The notes beneath the pieces are model-generated. The model did no database searches. It was not told where the DNA came from and saw only the letters and a program-made list of their open reading frames with translations. Shown here one piece after another: positions 8,865-17,625 of a DNA stretch of 64,000 bases (within the stretch, counting starts at the first letter, position 1; every line of letters starts with the position of its first letter). Position numbers and translations under genes: made by a program. The DNA is from an uncultured Lachnospiraceae bacterium (GTDB lineage Bacteria; Bacillota; Clostridia; Lachnospirales; Lachnospiraceae): positions 6,114 through 70,113 of the forward strand of contig URMK01000034.1 of assembly GCA_900548905.1 (NCBI GenBank), in the 5' to 3' direction.

Positions 8865-10173
8865 ATGGATGAAGTACAGCTGTCAGGTGCTGGAGACCGT
8901 TATGAATTACCTGATAATCTTCTGCCTGGAAACCTTTGTGTTTGCTTCTTTTTCCAATCTGGAGAGCCTTGTGGGCGAAGCAGGCGTAGGGGTGCAGACA
9001 CCGGGGATTCTGCGTCAGCTTCTTTTTCTCGCCCTCCCCCTTCTTTTTCTTCTTATCCGGGAGAAGGCAGGGCATTTCCTGACCTTCGTGGCATGTCATG
9101 CCGTTGGTGCCGCAGCTGCGGTTTTCCTTCTGGGCAACGGGGTGATGCAGAGAGTGGTTTTCGGCATTCTGGCCGGAGGTTACCTGGTGCGTTCTTTCCA
9201 GCTTCGGATTACCCGTCAGGAGGTGGAGGAAGGACAGCTGGGGCCTGTTGCAGGAGGGATAGCCGCGGGGGCTTCTTTTCTGGCATGCGCTTATCTGGGA
9301 AAAGAAGCGGCATGCGGCCGGATTGTGAATACGGCCCTGTTCTATACGTTCCTCTATTTTGTGTATTCATATCTGGAGCATCTGGCCCGTTTTGTACAGG
9401 TTAACCGCAGCAGCAATGCCCACATTCCCGTGCGGAAGATGCTGGTGCAGGGCGGCGGCCTTGCAGGGATATTCGGAATACTTGCGGTAATCATACTGGG
9501 GGCGGGAACGAATAACCGTCTTGTGCGCAGCATGATGGATCTGGTGAAAACGGCCGCGTATTATATTGCCAGAGCCATTGCCGCATGCATCAGTTTTTTC
9601 CTAAGCCTTTTTCCCGGTAAGGAGGAGGAAATTGCAGAGGAAGCGGCAGCGGCCGGACAGATGGATATGGGGCTTGGGGAAGCGGCGGCAACGCCGGCCT
9701 GGCTGGAACTGCTGATTAAAATAACGGAATATTTAGTGGCAGGCCTTACGGTGGCCCTGGTGTGTTTCCTTCTGTATAAGCTGGTGCTGGCAGCTGTTAA
9801 GAAGTTCTACGAAAAAACGGCGTTACAGGAAGAAGAGGAAGGCCAGGCAACGGAAATCCGGGAGTCCCTGGAAGGCAGACGAAAAAAGAAAGAAAAAGAA
9901 AGTCCTCTTCCTTTTCTTGCCAGAACACCGGAACAGAAAATACGGAAATGCTTTATCCGCACAATAAAAAAACTGGGGCTTGCGGAAAGCGGCAAAACCG
10001 CCAGAGAATTGATGGAGAAGGCTGAAGCAGCCGGGCCGGAGAACGAGAAAGAGCGAAAGGATTTGATCCGCTTGTACGAAAAAGCCCGGTATCACGGCAA
10101 TTGCACCAAAGAAGAAGCCGGATTGGCGGCGCATGCGGCCAAAGCCTTAACCGATAAAACAAAAACAATATAA
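8854..10173 (+). CDS. multi-pass membrane protein, DUF4129-like C-terminus
   Basis: 439 aa. About six to eight hydrophobic helices fill residues 10-330; then comes a very charged linker (Lys/Glu rich, about 325-350) and a helical C-terminal domain (TPEQKIRKCFIRTIKKLGLA...SGKTARELMEKA) that resembles DUF4129. In the common MoxR-DUF58-TgpA arrangement the third gene also carries an extracellular transglutaminase-like domain; I see none here. Start overlaps DUF58 by 11 bases. Likely membrane anchor of the MoxR/DUF58 unit, by context only. Confidence 0.7.
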   Translation: MENKWMKYSCQVLETVMNYLIIFCLETFVFASFSNLESLVGEAGVGVQTPGILRQLLFLALPLLFLLIREKAGHFLTFVACHAVGAAAAVFLLGNGVMQRVVFGILAGGYLVRSFQLRITRQEVEEGQLGPVAGGIAAGASFLACAYLGKEAACGRIVNTALFYTFLYFVYSYLEHLARFVQVNRSSNAHIPVRKMLVQGGGLAGIFGILAVIILGAGTNNRLVRSMMDLVKTAAYYIARAIAACISFFLSLFPGKEEEIAEEAAAAGQMDMGLGEAAATPAWLELLIKITEYLVAGLTVALVCFLLYKLVLAAVKKFYEKTALQEEEEGQATEIRESLEGRRKKKEKESPLPFLARTPEQKIRKCFIRTIKKLGLAESGKTARELMEKAEAAGPENEKERKDLIRLYEKARYHGNCTKEEAGLAAHAAKALTDKTKTI

Positions 10174-10269
10174 ACCCTTTCCCTGCCGGATGCATAACAT
10201 AAGATAAAGACGATTGGATGTTAAGCGCCTGAGGAAACCTTCAGGGGCGGAGCAGTCCGGAAAGGGAAA

Positions 10270-11037
10270 GTGATGGATGATATAAGGAAATTTCCGGGCA
10301 GATTTCCGGAAGAGCCCTACCGCAGTGAAGACGATGGGCGGAATATGCCGGGATACAGAGGATATCAGAAAGGTAACAGAGAGTACGGGGGAAAAGGACA
10401 CCCGGAGGATTGGAGGAACGGGGGAGCCAATATGGACTATGGCTGCCCTTATGGGAACTGCGGCAGCACAAAAAAACCGCTCCCCTTCTATATGTCCTAT
10501 CCTATGCCTATGTATTGGGACGAGGAGGATGATGCGGTAAGGGATTTGGAATATTTCCTTCAGCTTTATCCGGACGAAGCCCGGAGATACCAGAAAAAAA
10601 TTATGGATATCCTGGACACCATGGATTACAGCGGAAGCATGATTTATGATGAATATCCGGATCGGCTGGCAATGTACCGTTTGAGTGAGGACGTCATTGA
10701 CAAAATACTGCGGGAAGAGGAACGGGCGTCAGAAAGCGCAGGTGAGGCATCCGCAAAGGCCTTTATGGAAAAAAGAATGGCGGAAATACCGGAAACAGAG
10801 CAGGCATCCGGGCCGGCTGGTGAGGAAAACGGAGAACAAAGGAAGGAAATTGCCCTCCCGACGGAAAAAAACAGGATAGAAATCACCTCCCGCAGGGAGG
10901 AGGAACGCCGTCACAGAGGCGATTTAATCCAGGTTCTTCTGTATTATGAAATTTTCAGAAGAAGACATGGCCGGGGAGGTTCCTGCGGGATGTGTTCTTC
11001 ACACGGCAGAAGAAATAATGGATTTTATAAATTCTAG
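10270..11037 (+). CDS. hypothetical protein, Gly/Tyr/Arg-rich N-terminus
   Basis: Not recognised. 255 aa, preceded by GGAAAGGGAAAG. Residues 1-75 are low complexity, rich in Arg, Gly, Tyr and Asn, with CPYGNCG. Residues about 80-155 look folded and helical (WDEEDDAVRDLEYFLQLYPD, then ARRYQKKIMDILD), a core that might be a conserved family domain. Residues 155-220 are charged and repetitive in Glu/Arg. The C-terminus (LLYYEIFRRRHGRGGSCGMC) adds a Cys pair; two Cys-bearing ends could bind metal, but nothing proves it. No signal peptide or membrane helix. Followed by about 250 bases of palindromes. Confidence 0.6.
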   Translation: MMDDIRKFPGRFPEEPYRSEDDGRNMPGYRGYQKGNREYGGKGHPEDWRNGGANMDYGCPYGNCGSTKKPLPFYMSYPMPMYWDEEDDAVRDLEYFLQLYPDEARRYQKKIMDILDTMDYSGSMIYDEYPDRLAMYRLSEDVIDKILREEERASESAGEASAKAFMEKRMAEIPETEQASGPAGEENGEQRKEIALPTEKNRIEITSRREEERRHRGDLIQVLLYYEIFRRRHGRGGSCGMCSSHGRRNNGFYKF

Positions 11038-11084
11038 TTGTGCATTTTATGCAGAGGAATTAAAATAGATTCGTGATTACTAAA

Positions 11085-11272
11085 CCGGCTGTAAGGCCGG
11101 AACGCTTGTTTTTAGGTAACTGTTCAGTTCCTTCACAGTTACAGCCAAAATTTATCTTAAATCGTCTCCGGCGATCTTGAATCACTTTCTTACGGTCTGC
11201 GCAGTAAATGCGCAGACCTGTATGGATAGTTACGTTTTTAGTAACAGTTCAGACAGAAAATGCGCTGAACTG
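11085..11272. repeat. dispersed palindrome copies b and c
   Basis: This gap holds several stems. CCGGC-TGTAAG-GCCGG lies near 11085. Copy b is GTAACTGT (11116-11123) / ACAGTTAC (11135-11142). GGTCTGCGCA (11194-11203) / TGCGCAGACC (11209-11218) is a perfect 10-bp stem with loop GTAAA. GTTAC-GTTTTTA-GTAAC (11229-11245) runs into copy c, CAGTTCAG (11245-11252) / CTGAACTG (11265-11272). The GTAACAGTTCAGA and GTCTGCGCA modules recur together at 19981. Confidence 0.65.
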
Positions 11273-11292
11273 ATATAACAGAGGTACTTTGG

Positions 11293-12441
11293 ATGGAAGA
11301 ATTATACAAGCTGTTAGAGGACAGCCTGACGGAAAGATTATATCAGATAAGTGTCGGCGGCCCCAGAGATAAAAGCGGGGATACCCGCCTTAAATTGAGG
11401 CCGGTCATGATAAAGACAGAGCTTTATTTCCAGTTGGAAAGCTATCGCGGTAACCAGGTTTTCCATGAGAATCTCACCGCCGGCCAGGCGATGGAAAAAC
11501 TGGGAAAAGCCCTGGCAGCTTCCTTCCGTCAGATGGATGTGGAGACTATGGATTATCAGGCGGTTGCTATGGTGAGCAAAAAAGGTAAGGTAACCATAAA
11601 GAAAAAGAACCGTGCCAGGGAGGAGAGCAGGGAGCTTTCTCACAACAGGGCGAAGAAATATATCCTGGAGGAAGGCCGGCCGGTTGCGTTCCTGAAGGAT
11701 CTGGGTGTTCAGACGGAAGACGGCAGGATCGTAAAAAGCCGATATGACAAATTCAGGCAGATAAACAGGTTTTTGGAATTTATTGCAGATATTATGCCTA
11801 TACTTCCTAAAGAGAGATGTGTGCGTATTATTGATTTCGGCTGCGGAAAAAGCTACCTCACCTTTGCCATGTATTATTATCTTCACGAACTATGCGGGCT
11901 TACTATCCGTGTCACCGGCCTGGATCTGAAAAAAGAGGTCATACTTCACTGTCAGGGGCTGGCGGAAAAATACGGATATACCGGGCTGGATTTTATGCAG
12001 GGCGACATCGCCGATTATACCGGTGAAGAGAAGGTGGATATGGTGGTTACTCTCCATGCCTGTGATACGGCCACGGACTATGCACTGTATAAAGCAATCC
12101 GCTGGAACGCCGGAGTAATCCTGTCCGTTCCGTGCTGCCAGCATGAAATGAACCGTCAGATCCGCTGTGATATCCTTCAGCCGGCTTTAAAATACGGCCT
12201 GGTAAAGGAACGTATGTCTGCTCTTTTGACGGATGCTTTGCGGGCAAACCTGCTGGAAGAGGCCGGATACGACACCCAGCTGCTGGAATTTATAGATATG
12301 GAGCATACGCCTAAAAATATCCTGATACGGGCGGTGAAGCGTAACGGCGGAAAAACCGTTGATACGGGAATAGCTCAGATGGCAGATTTTCTGCAGGTGC
12401 ATACCTGCCTGCAGGATTTGCTGGGCACTGAAAAGGAATAG
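11293..12441 (+). CDS. class I SAM-dependent methyltransferase
   Basis: 382 aa. The SAM motif I is IIDFGCGKSYLTFAMYY (about residues 178-194), motif II VTGLDLKKEV, and a later strand VDMVVTLHACDTATDY with SVPCCQHEMN; the HACD and PCCQHE signatures match the Methyltransf_32/GSTCD-like family, whose substrates are mostly unknown but include RNA. The N-terminal 110 residues form a separate domain (LRPVMIKTELYFQLESYRG). GAGGT lies upstream of ATG 11293. It is two bases from the next gene, so the two are probably co-transcribed. Confidence 0.82.
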   Translation: MEELYKLLEDSLTERLYQISVGGPRDKSGDTRLKLRPVMIKTELYFQLESYRGNQVFHENLTAGQAMEKLGKALAASFRQMDVETMDYQAVAMVSKKGKVTIKKKNRAREESRELSHNRAKKYILEEGRPVAFLKDLGVQTEDGRIVKSRYDKFRQINRFLEFIADIMPILPKERCVRIIDFGCGKSYLTFAMYYYLHELCGLTIRVTGLDLKKEVILHCQGLAEKYGYTGLDFMQGDIADYTGEEKVDMVVTLHACDTATDYALYKAIRWNAGVILSVPCCQHEMNRQIRCDILQPALKYGLVKERMSALLTDALRANLLEEAGYDTQLLEFIDMEHTPKNILIRAVKRNGGKTVDTGIAQMADFLQVHTCLQDLLGTEKE

Positions 12442-12443
12442 GA

Positions 12444-14975
12444 ATGAAGAAGACTATTATCAAGGGTTGCGTATTTGCAGCAACATTTATCGTGGTGCTT
12501 GTAGTGAGCAGCCTTTTCCTGAATAAAGGGAACACGGATATGACGGCAGAAATGAAGCTGCCGGAGCTGCCCCTCGTTTATATTAATGTGGGGCAGGAAC
12601 ATGTGAATATGATGCACGGCTTCCTTTCCCCGATGGAAGAAAAATATATGAAAGAAAGCATTATGCCCGTCGGAGCGGACAGAAGGCTTTCTCTGCGTGT
12701 TAAAAAATATGATCAGACCGTGGCTTCCCTGGCCTTTGAGGTGCGCAGCGTGGATGGAAGCCGGCTGGTGGAAAATACGGAAGTTACCAATTTCCGGGTG
12801 GACGGGGACACCATCACTGCGGATATTGTACTGAAGGATCTGATAGATGAAAAGACGGAATACAGCCTGACCTTTCTTGTAACCCTGGAGGACGGCAGAT
12901 GCGCCCGCTATTATACAAGGATCATTCAGGCGGAGGGCTATGGCGTGGAGGAAAAACTGGAGTTTGTCAGGGATTTCAACGCGGCTACCTTCAGCGAGGA
13001 ATGGCCGGGAGGATACCGTGCCAATCTGGAGCCAAACAGCGAGGGGGATAATTCCACTCTGAGCAAGGTGAATATACACAGCAGTGAATCCCAGATTGGC
13101 TGGGCAGGCCTTGAGGTAAAGCAGATTACGGAGCCTGTCTTTACTATCCGTGATATTACCGAGCAGACGGCTTCTATTACAGTGGAGTATCTGGTAAGCT
13201 TTATTCGTCAGGGGAAAGAGGTTTTTGGCGTGGCCGATGAAGTATACCGTGTCCGCCAGGGAACGGATGGCACCATGTATCTTCTGGATTTTGAAAGAAG
13301 CATGAGCGAGATTTTTTCGGAAGATAAAACCGCTTTTGTGGGTGATAAGATAGTGCTGGGAATTACGGATTCGGATGTGAAAATGATGGAAAGCGACGGA
13401 GGGAAGGTATTGGCATTCGCCCAGGCCGGTATCCTCTACAGCCTGAATATGACGGATAATAAGCTCTCTAAATTATTTTCTTTTTATGATCCGGAAGGAA
13501 AGGATGAACGTTCCTTTTACGGCGGCCATGAATTTAAAATTCTACAGGTGGATGAGGCCGGAAACGTTTTCTTCATGGTATATGGGTATATCAGCCGCGG
13601 CAGCAGGGAAGGATACACGGGCGCCGAGGTATATCTGTATAACAATTCCCTGAATACTGTGGAGGAGCTGGCATTTATCCCCACGCAGAAGGCGCCGGAA
13701 ATATTTGAGGCGGAAGTGGAGCAGCTGGCCTATATCAATGGTAAAAATGAGCTGTATATGCTTCTGAACAATCAAATCAGCTGCATCCACCTTGACAGCC
13801 AGGCCGTGGATGTGGTGGCGGAGAATTTGAACGGTGACAGCTATCAGGTATCGGAAAGCAACCGGATGATTGCCTGGCAGGATCAGGGGAAAAAATACGA
13901 AAGCACGAGCCTGACCCTGATGAACCTCAACAGCGGGGAACGTGTGACAATCCCTGCGGGAAGCGGCAATTATATCATGCCTCTCGGTTTTATGAATGAT
14001 GATTTGATATATGGGGTGGCCCGGACAGACGATGTAAGGCTGGATGCCACCGGAACAATGGTCTTTCCCATGTACCAGATAAAAATCCAGAATGAGAACG
14101 GAAAAGTGCTGAAGACCTATGAAAAGCCGGGGGTCTATGTGACCGGCTGCAACATGAATGAGAACCAGATCAACCTGAACCGTGTGGAAAAGGATGAACA
14201 GGGAAATTATATCCCCTGTGAGGATGATCAGATAGTAAACGGCGTGGTGAATATCCAGAGAAGCAATAAGGTTATCAGCATACCTATGGAGGAGTACAAG
14301 AATATTACGGAAATCCAGATGAAATCTGCGCTCGACGGGAAGAAGCTTAAATTCCTTACCCCCAGAGAGGTATTGTATGAAGGAAGCAGGGAAATCCATA
14401 TTCCAGCGTCCCAGATAACAGCAGAGAACTATTATGTATACAGCCCCGGCGGGGAAGTGACCATTGTGCCCACGGCCGGTGAGGCGATCAACCTGGCCTA
14501 TGATACGGCTGGTACGGTGACAGGGGAAAGCGGTGCCTATATCTGGAGAAGGGGAAGGATTAATACCAAAAACCAGATCATGGCGATTGAGGGTGTCCCC
14601 GTTACGGAGGAGAAAAACAGTCTGGCTGTGTGCCTGGATTCCATATTCTCTTATGAAGGCATCATGAGGAATTCGGATTATCTGCTTGCCCAGGGAAAGA
14701 CAGTGCAGGAGGTTTTGGAAGAGAATCTGGAAAATGCACAGGTCCTGGATTTATCAGGCTGTACCCTGGAAAGCGTGCTTTATTATCCTGACAGGGAAAT
14801 TCCTGTGCTGGCTATCCTGGGAGATGGAAGTGCGGTTCTTATCATCGGCTTTAATGAAACAAATGTGGTGCTGATGAATCCGGAAACAGGTACGGTTTAC
14901 AAGATGGGAATGAATGATGCAGCCCAATGGTTCGAAGAAACCGGCTGCCACTTCCTGTCCTATGTGAAGAAATAA
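12444..14975 (+). CDS. large membrane-anchored protein with degenerate C39-like C-terminus
   Basis: 843 aa, not assigned to a named family. An N-terminal helix (residues about 8-26, FAATFIVVLVVSSLFLN) anchors or exports it. The middle is beta-rich with strands resembling a propeller or sandwich (for example ILYSLNMTDNKLSKLFSFY, MTLMNLNSGERV-like repeats). The last 120 residues resemble a peptidase C39 fold: SLAVCLDSIFSYEG, then VLAILGDG, VLIIGFNETNVVLMNPETG. At the positions of the catalytic Cys and His stand S726 and S796, so it is probably not a protease. It follows the methyltransferase by two bases and ends at a terminator. Confidence 0.65.
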   Translation: MKKTIIKGCVFAATFIVVLVVSSLFLNKGNTDMTAEMKLPELPLVYINVGQEHVNMMHGFLSPMEEKYMKESIMPVGADRRLSLRVKKYDQTVASLAFEVRSVDGSRLVENTEVTNFRVDGDTITADIVLKDLIDEKTEYSLTFLVTLEDGRCARYYTRIIQAEGYGVEEKLEFVRDFNAATFSEEWPGGYRANLEPNSEGDNSTLSKVNIHSSESQIGWAGLEVKQITEPVFTIRDITEQTASITVEYLVSFIRQGKEVFGVADEVYRVRQGTDGTMYLLDFERSMSEIFSEDKTAFVGDKIVLGITDSDVKMMESDGGKVLAFAQAGILYSLNMTDNKLSKLFSFYDPEGKDERSFYGGHEFKILQVDEAGNVFFMVYGYISRGSREGYTGAEVYLYNNSLNTVEELAFIPTQKAPEIFEAEVEQLAYINGKNELYMLLNNQISCIHLDSQAVDVVAENLNGDSYQVSESNRMIAWQDQGKKYESTSLTLMNLNSGERVTIPAGSGNYIMPLGFMNDDLIYGVARTDDVRLDATGTMVFPMYQIKIQNENGKVLKTYEKPGVYVTGCNMNENQINLNRVEKDEQGNYIPCEDDQIVNGVVNIQRSNKVISIPMEEYKNITEIQMKSALDGKKLKFLTPREVLYEGSREIHIPASQITAENYYVYSPGGEVTIVPTAGEAINLAYDTAGTVTGESGAYIWRRGRINTKNQIMAIEGVPVTEEKNSLAVCLDSIFSYEGIMRNSDYLLAQGKTVQEVLEENLENAQVLDLSGCTLESVLYYPDREIPVLAILGDGSAVLIIGFNETNVVLMNPETGTVYKMGMNDAAQWFEETGCHFLSYVKK

Positions 14976-14992
14976 CAGACGTCGTATACCGG

Positions 14993-15028
14993 GCCCCATT
15001 CTCCCCATGGAAGAATGGGGCTCTTTCT
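14993..15028 (+). terminator. terminator after the 843-aa protein
   Basis: GCCCCATTCT (14993-15002) pairs perfectly with AGAATGGGGC (15012-15021), nine-base loop, followed by TCTTTCTT. It starts 17 bases after the stop codon. Confidence 0.8.
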
Positions 15029-15035
15029 TATAGAC

Positions 15036-15126
15036 GGGAAATCCCCAAAATACAGGGGCTGCAACCGATAGTTGCGGCAATGAAAAGCAGAATTGGTAGT
15101 GCAACTTCAGGGGTTTCCCTTATAAT
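15036..15126 (+). promoter_or_regulatory. candidate promoter/operator of the XRE gene
   Basis: A perfect -10 hexamer TATAAT is at 15121-15126; I see no good -35 at 17 bases. Upstream, GGGAAATCCCC (15036-15046) and GGGGTTTCCC (15109-15118) form a spaced inverted repeat with one base different, and GCAAC-CGATA-GTTGC (15061-15075) lies between. An XRE regulator could bind here to control itself; this is inference. Confidence 0.4.
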
Positions 15127-15177
15127 GCAGGAAGTCGGGAACCCAAAAGTTCCATAAAAGGCAGGAGGACTTATCGT

Positions 15178-16044
15178 ATGAATATTGAAATTGCCAACAG
15201 GCTTGTCACCTTAAGAAAACAGAACAGCTTCTCCCAGGAAGCACTTGCTGAAAAGCTGGGCATAAGCCGGCAGGCGGTGAGTAAATGGGAGCGGGCGGAG
15301 GCCTCTCCTGATACGGATAATCTGATTCTGCTTTCCAGAATCTATGGGATATCCATGGATGAGCTTCTGCGCACCGAAGATGAGATTCCGGTTTCTTATA
15401 TAGAAGAGTCCGGATCGGGCAGGGAAGAAAGGGAGATGCAGACTCCGGATATGCAATTGGCGCAGACACAGATCCCGGATATGCAGACTTCGGATATACA
15501 GCCCCCGGATAAGGCGTTTGCGGAAGAAGAAGGGGATTATGTCCATATAGGACTGGACGGTATCCATTGCAGGGACAAGGACAATGAGGTACATATCGGC
15601 TGGAAAGGGATTCATGTCACCGGAAAGGATGAGGATGAGGTTCACTTGGATTCCAACGGCATCTATGTGAATGGGAAGCGGTATGACAGCCATCTTTTCT
15701 GGGAATGGGCCGGATCCGAATTTCCGTTCACCCTGCTGGTTATCGTAGCTTTTATTGTGATAGGTGTGCTTACCGGGGCCTGGCATCCCGCCTGGGTCAT
15801 CTTTTTTACCATTCCCCTCTTTCATTCCTGTGTGGAGGCTTTCCGGCGAAAGGATATGGGCAGATTCGCTTTTCCTGTCCTGGTGATGCTGGTATATCTG
15901 CTTCTCGGTATTTTTAAAGGGCTGTGGCATCCGGGCTGGCTGCTGTTTTTAGCCGTTCCGGTCTACTACGCCGTGACCGGATATATACGGACCCGGAAAG
16001 AAAAGAAGGAAGAAACATATCCTGAAGATACCGGATCCTTATAA
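15178..16044 (+). CDS. XRE-family regulator with C-terminal membrane segments
   Basis: 288 aa. Residues 1-62 are a Cro/CI helix-turn-helix (LAEKLGISRQAVSKWERAEA). A Pro/Asp/Gln-rich linker repeats a Q-x-P-D-M-Q unit (about residues 85-112). Then come three beta repeats of the type V-H-(I/L)-x-x-x-G-I-(H/Y)-V (about 120-165). Residues 180-275 hold about four hydrophobic helices (FPFTLLVIVAFIVIGVLTG and others). A membrane-tethered DNA-binding sensor is implied. AGGAGG (15163-15168) supports ATG 15178. Confidence 0.8.
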   Translation: MNIEIANRLVTLRKQNSFSQEALAEKLGISRQAVSKWERAEASPDTDNLILLSRIYGISMDELLRTEDEIPVSYIEESGSGREEREMQTPDMQLAQTQIPDMQTSDIQPPDKAFAEEEGDYVHIGLDGIHCRDKDNEVHIGWKGIHVTGKDEDEVHLDSNGIYVNGKRYDSHLFWEWAGSEFPFTLLVIVAFIVIGVLTGAWHPAWVIFFTIPLFHSCVEAFRRKDMGRFAFPVLVMLVYLLLGIFKGLWHPGWLLFLAVPVYYAVTGYIRTRKEKKEETYPEDTGSL

Positions 16045-16102
16045 TTTCCTTATATTTGTCTGTTACACTCCTGTCTATAGAATGCTCAGGAGGTAAATTG
16101 AT

Positions 16103-16930
16103 ATGAAAAGTGCAATATGCAAAAAAGGATTCACGGATTTCCAGCTGAAATGGCTGGCCCTGGTACTTATGGTGATGGACCATATCCATTATTTCTTCGG
16201 ATTTACGGGGAAGATACCGGATTGGTTTTCCATGCTGGGAAGGCTCTCCGCACCTTTGTTCCTGTTCTGTCTGCTGGAGGGCTTTGTTCACACCAGAGAC
16301 CGGAAAAAGTATTTTCTTCGGATATATGCCATAGCTGTGGGTATGGGACTGCTGCAGTTCTTTTTCCTTTCTATTGTAAGAAGGCCGGATGGCTTTGTCC
16401 CCCAAAACCAGATGCTGGCCACCTTTACTATCCTGCTGGTCATGCTGCAGGGAATTGACTGGTGCGGACAGAAAAAATGGGGGAGAGGGCTTTGCGCGAT
16501 CCTGTTTCCCGCGGCCTGGCCGTTTATCGGCCTGGGAATTATCCAGGTGGTTCCGGCTGCAGCCCAGGCAGTAATCCTTCTGCATTACTCCATACTTCCC
16601 ATGCATTTGTCCATCATGGACGGCGGGACTTATTTTATTCTGGAAGGCATCCTTCTGTATGTATTCCGAAAGCGGCGTGCGCTTCAGGCGGTTGTTTTTT
16701 TTGTCCTGGCACTTGTTCTGGAGGGGGTACTGCCGTTTCTTCTTACGCCGGGAGCGACGGCGGATATGCTGTTTACACAAATGTATGGCTGGATGAGCGG
16801 TTTTGCAGCAATTCCCATGTTTTTATATAATGGAAAAAGAGGGAAAGGCAGCAAAAAACTATTTTACTGGTTTTATCCCGCCCATGTATATCTGTTATAC
16901 GGGATATCCTGGGTGATGCAGCTTTTATAA
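16103..16930 (+). CDS. TraX-family membrane protein
   Basis: 275 aa, about eight hydrophobic helices. The N-terminus (FTDFQLKWLALVLMVMDHIH) and GRLSAPLFLFCLLEGF match the TraX family, named from the F-plasmid pilin acetylase; in Firmicutes chromosomes such proteins are common and their substrate is unknown. Acyl transfer to a surface component is a reasonable guess only. CAGGAGG precedes ATG 16103. The response regulator starts 23 bases after its stop, so it may belong to that unit. Confidence 0.78.
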   Translation: MKSAICKKGFTDFQLKWLALVLMVMDHIHYFFGFTGKIPDWFSMLGRLSAPLFLFCLLEGFVHTRDRKKYFLRIYAIAVGMGLLQFFFLSIVRRPDGFVPQNQMLATFTILLVMLQGIDWCGQKKWGRGLCAILFPAAWPFIGLGIIQVVPAAAQAVILLHYSILPMHLSIMDGGTYFILEGILLYVFRKRRALQAVVFFVLALVLEGVLPFLLTPGATADMLFTQMYGWMSGFAAIPMFLYNGKRGKGSKKLFYWFYPAHVYLLYGISWVMQLL

Positions 16931-16953
16931 TCTGACAGGAGGGAACGGGATCA

Positions 16954-17625
16954 ATGGCAAGGATTATTGTGGCGGATGATTCGGAGGATATTTGTAGACT
17001 GCTGAAGAGGGCACTGGAAAAGGACGGGCATTTTGTGACGGTAATGTATGACACCCTGACTTTGGATGAACGGCTATGCAGACAGGCGGAATTGATAATC
17101 CTGGATGTCATGATGCCCGGTGAGGACGGCGTGGCGGCTTGCGCCAGAATCCGTTCGTACACGGACTGCCCCATCCTGTTTCTCACGGCCAAAGGGGAAG
17201 ATGCGGATGTGTTATACGGGCTGGGGGCAGGCGGGGATGACTATCTCACCAAGCCATTCAGCCTTCCCCAGCTGCGGGCCAGAGTGGAAGCCCATCTGCG
17301 CAGGCAGCAGCGAGTCCCGGTATACCGGTTTGTTTCGGGCACCCTGCATTTTGATCTGCAGGCAAAACAGGTATATGTGAAGGAGCAGGAGCTGCCGCTG
17401 ACAAAAAGTGAATACCAGCTTTGTGAAACGCTGGCAAGGCATCCCGGCCTGGTATATACGAGGCAGCAGCTTCTGGAAGAAGTATTCGGCTGCGACAGGG
17501 ATTCCGGGGAAGCTGCGGTAACGGAGCACATTAAAAATCTGCGCGCCAAGCTGGCGGTCTGCGGGCTGGCACCCATTGAAACCGTATGGGGGATAGGATA
17601 CCGATGGAATGTGGAAAAGGCGTGA
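16954..17625 (+). CDS. OmpR-family response regulator
   Basis: 223 aa. The receiver domain (1-120) has the acidic pair D8/D9, the phospho-acceptor D51 in LIILDVMMPG and the conserved Lys in YLTKPF. The C-terminal winged helix (about 125-220) contains LTKSEYQLCETLARHPG and the recognition helix VTEHIKNLRAKL, ending with the usual VWGIGYRW. GGAGGGAACGGGATCA precedes ATG. The kinase gene overlaps its 3' end, so the two are one signalling pair. Confidence 0.92.
   Translation: MARIIVADDSEDICRLLKRALEKDGHFVTVMYDTLTLDERLCRQAELIILDVMMPGEDGVAACARIRSYTDCPILFLTAKGEDADVLYGLGAGGDDYLTKPFSLPQLRARVEAHLRRQQRVPVYRFVSGTLHFDLQAKQVYVKEQELPLTKSEYQLCETLARHPGLVYTRQQLLEEVFGCDRDSGEAAVTEHIKNLRAKLAVCGLAPIETVWGIGYRWNVEKA

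Noticed and set aside
17586..17625. Regulator-kinase overlap as a fusion or frameshift
   Set aside because: Both genes are complete; short overlaps with start candidates at 17604 and 17622 are normal for such pairs.
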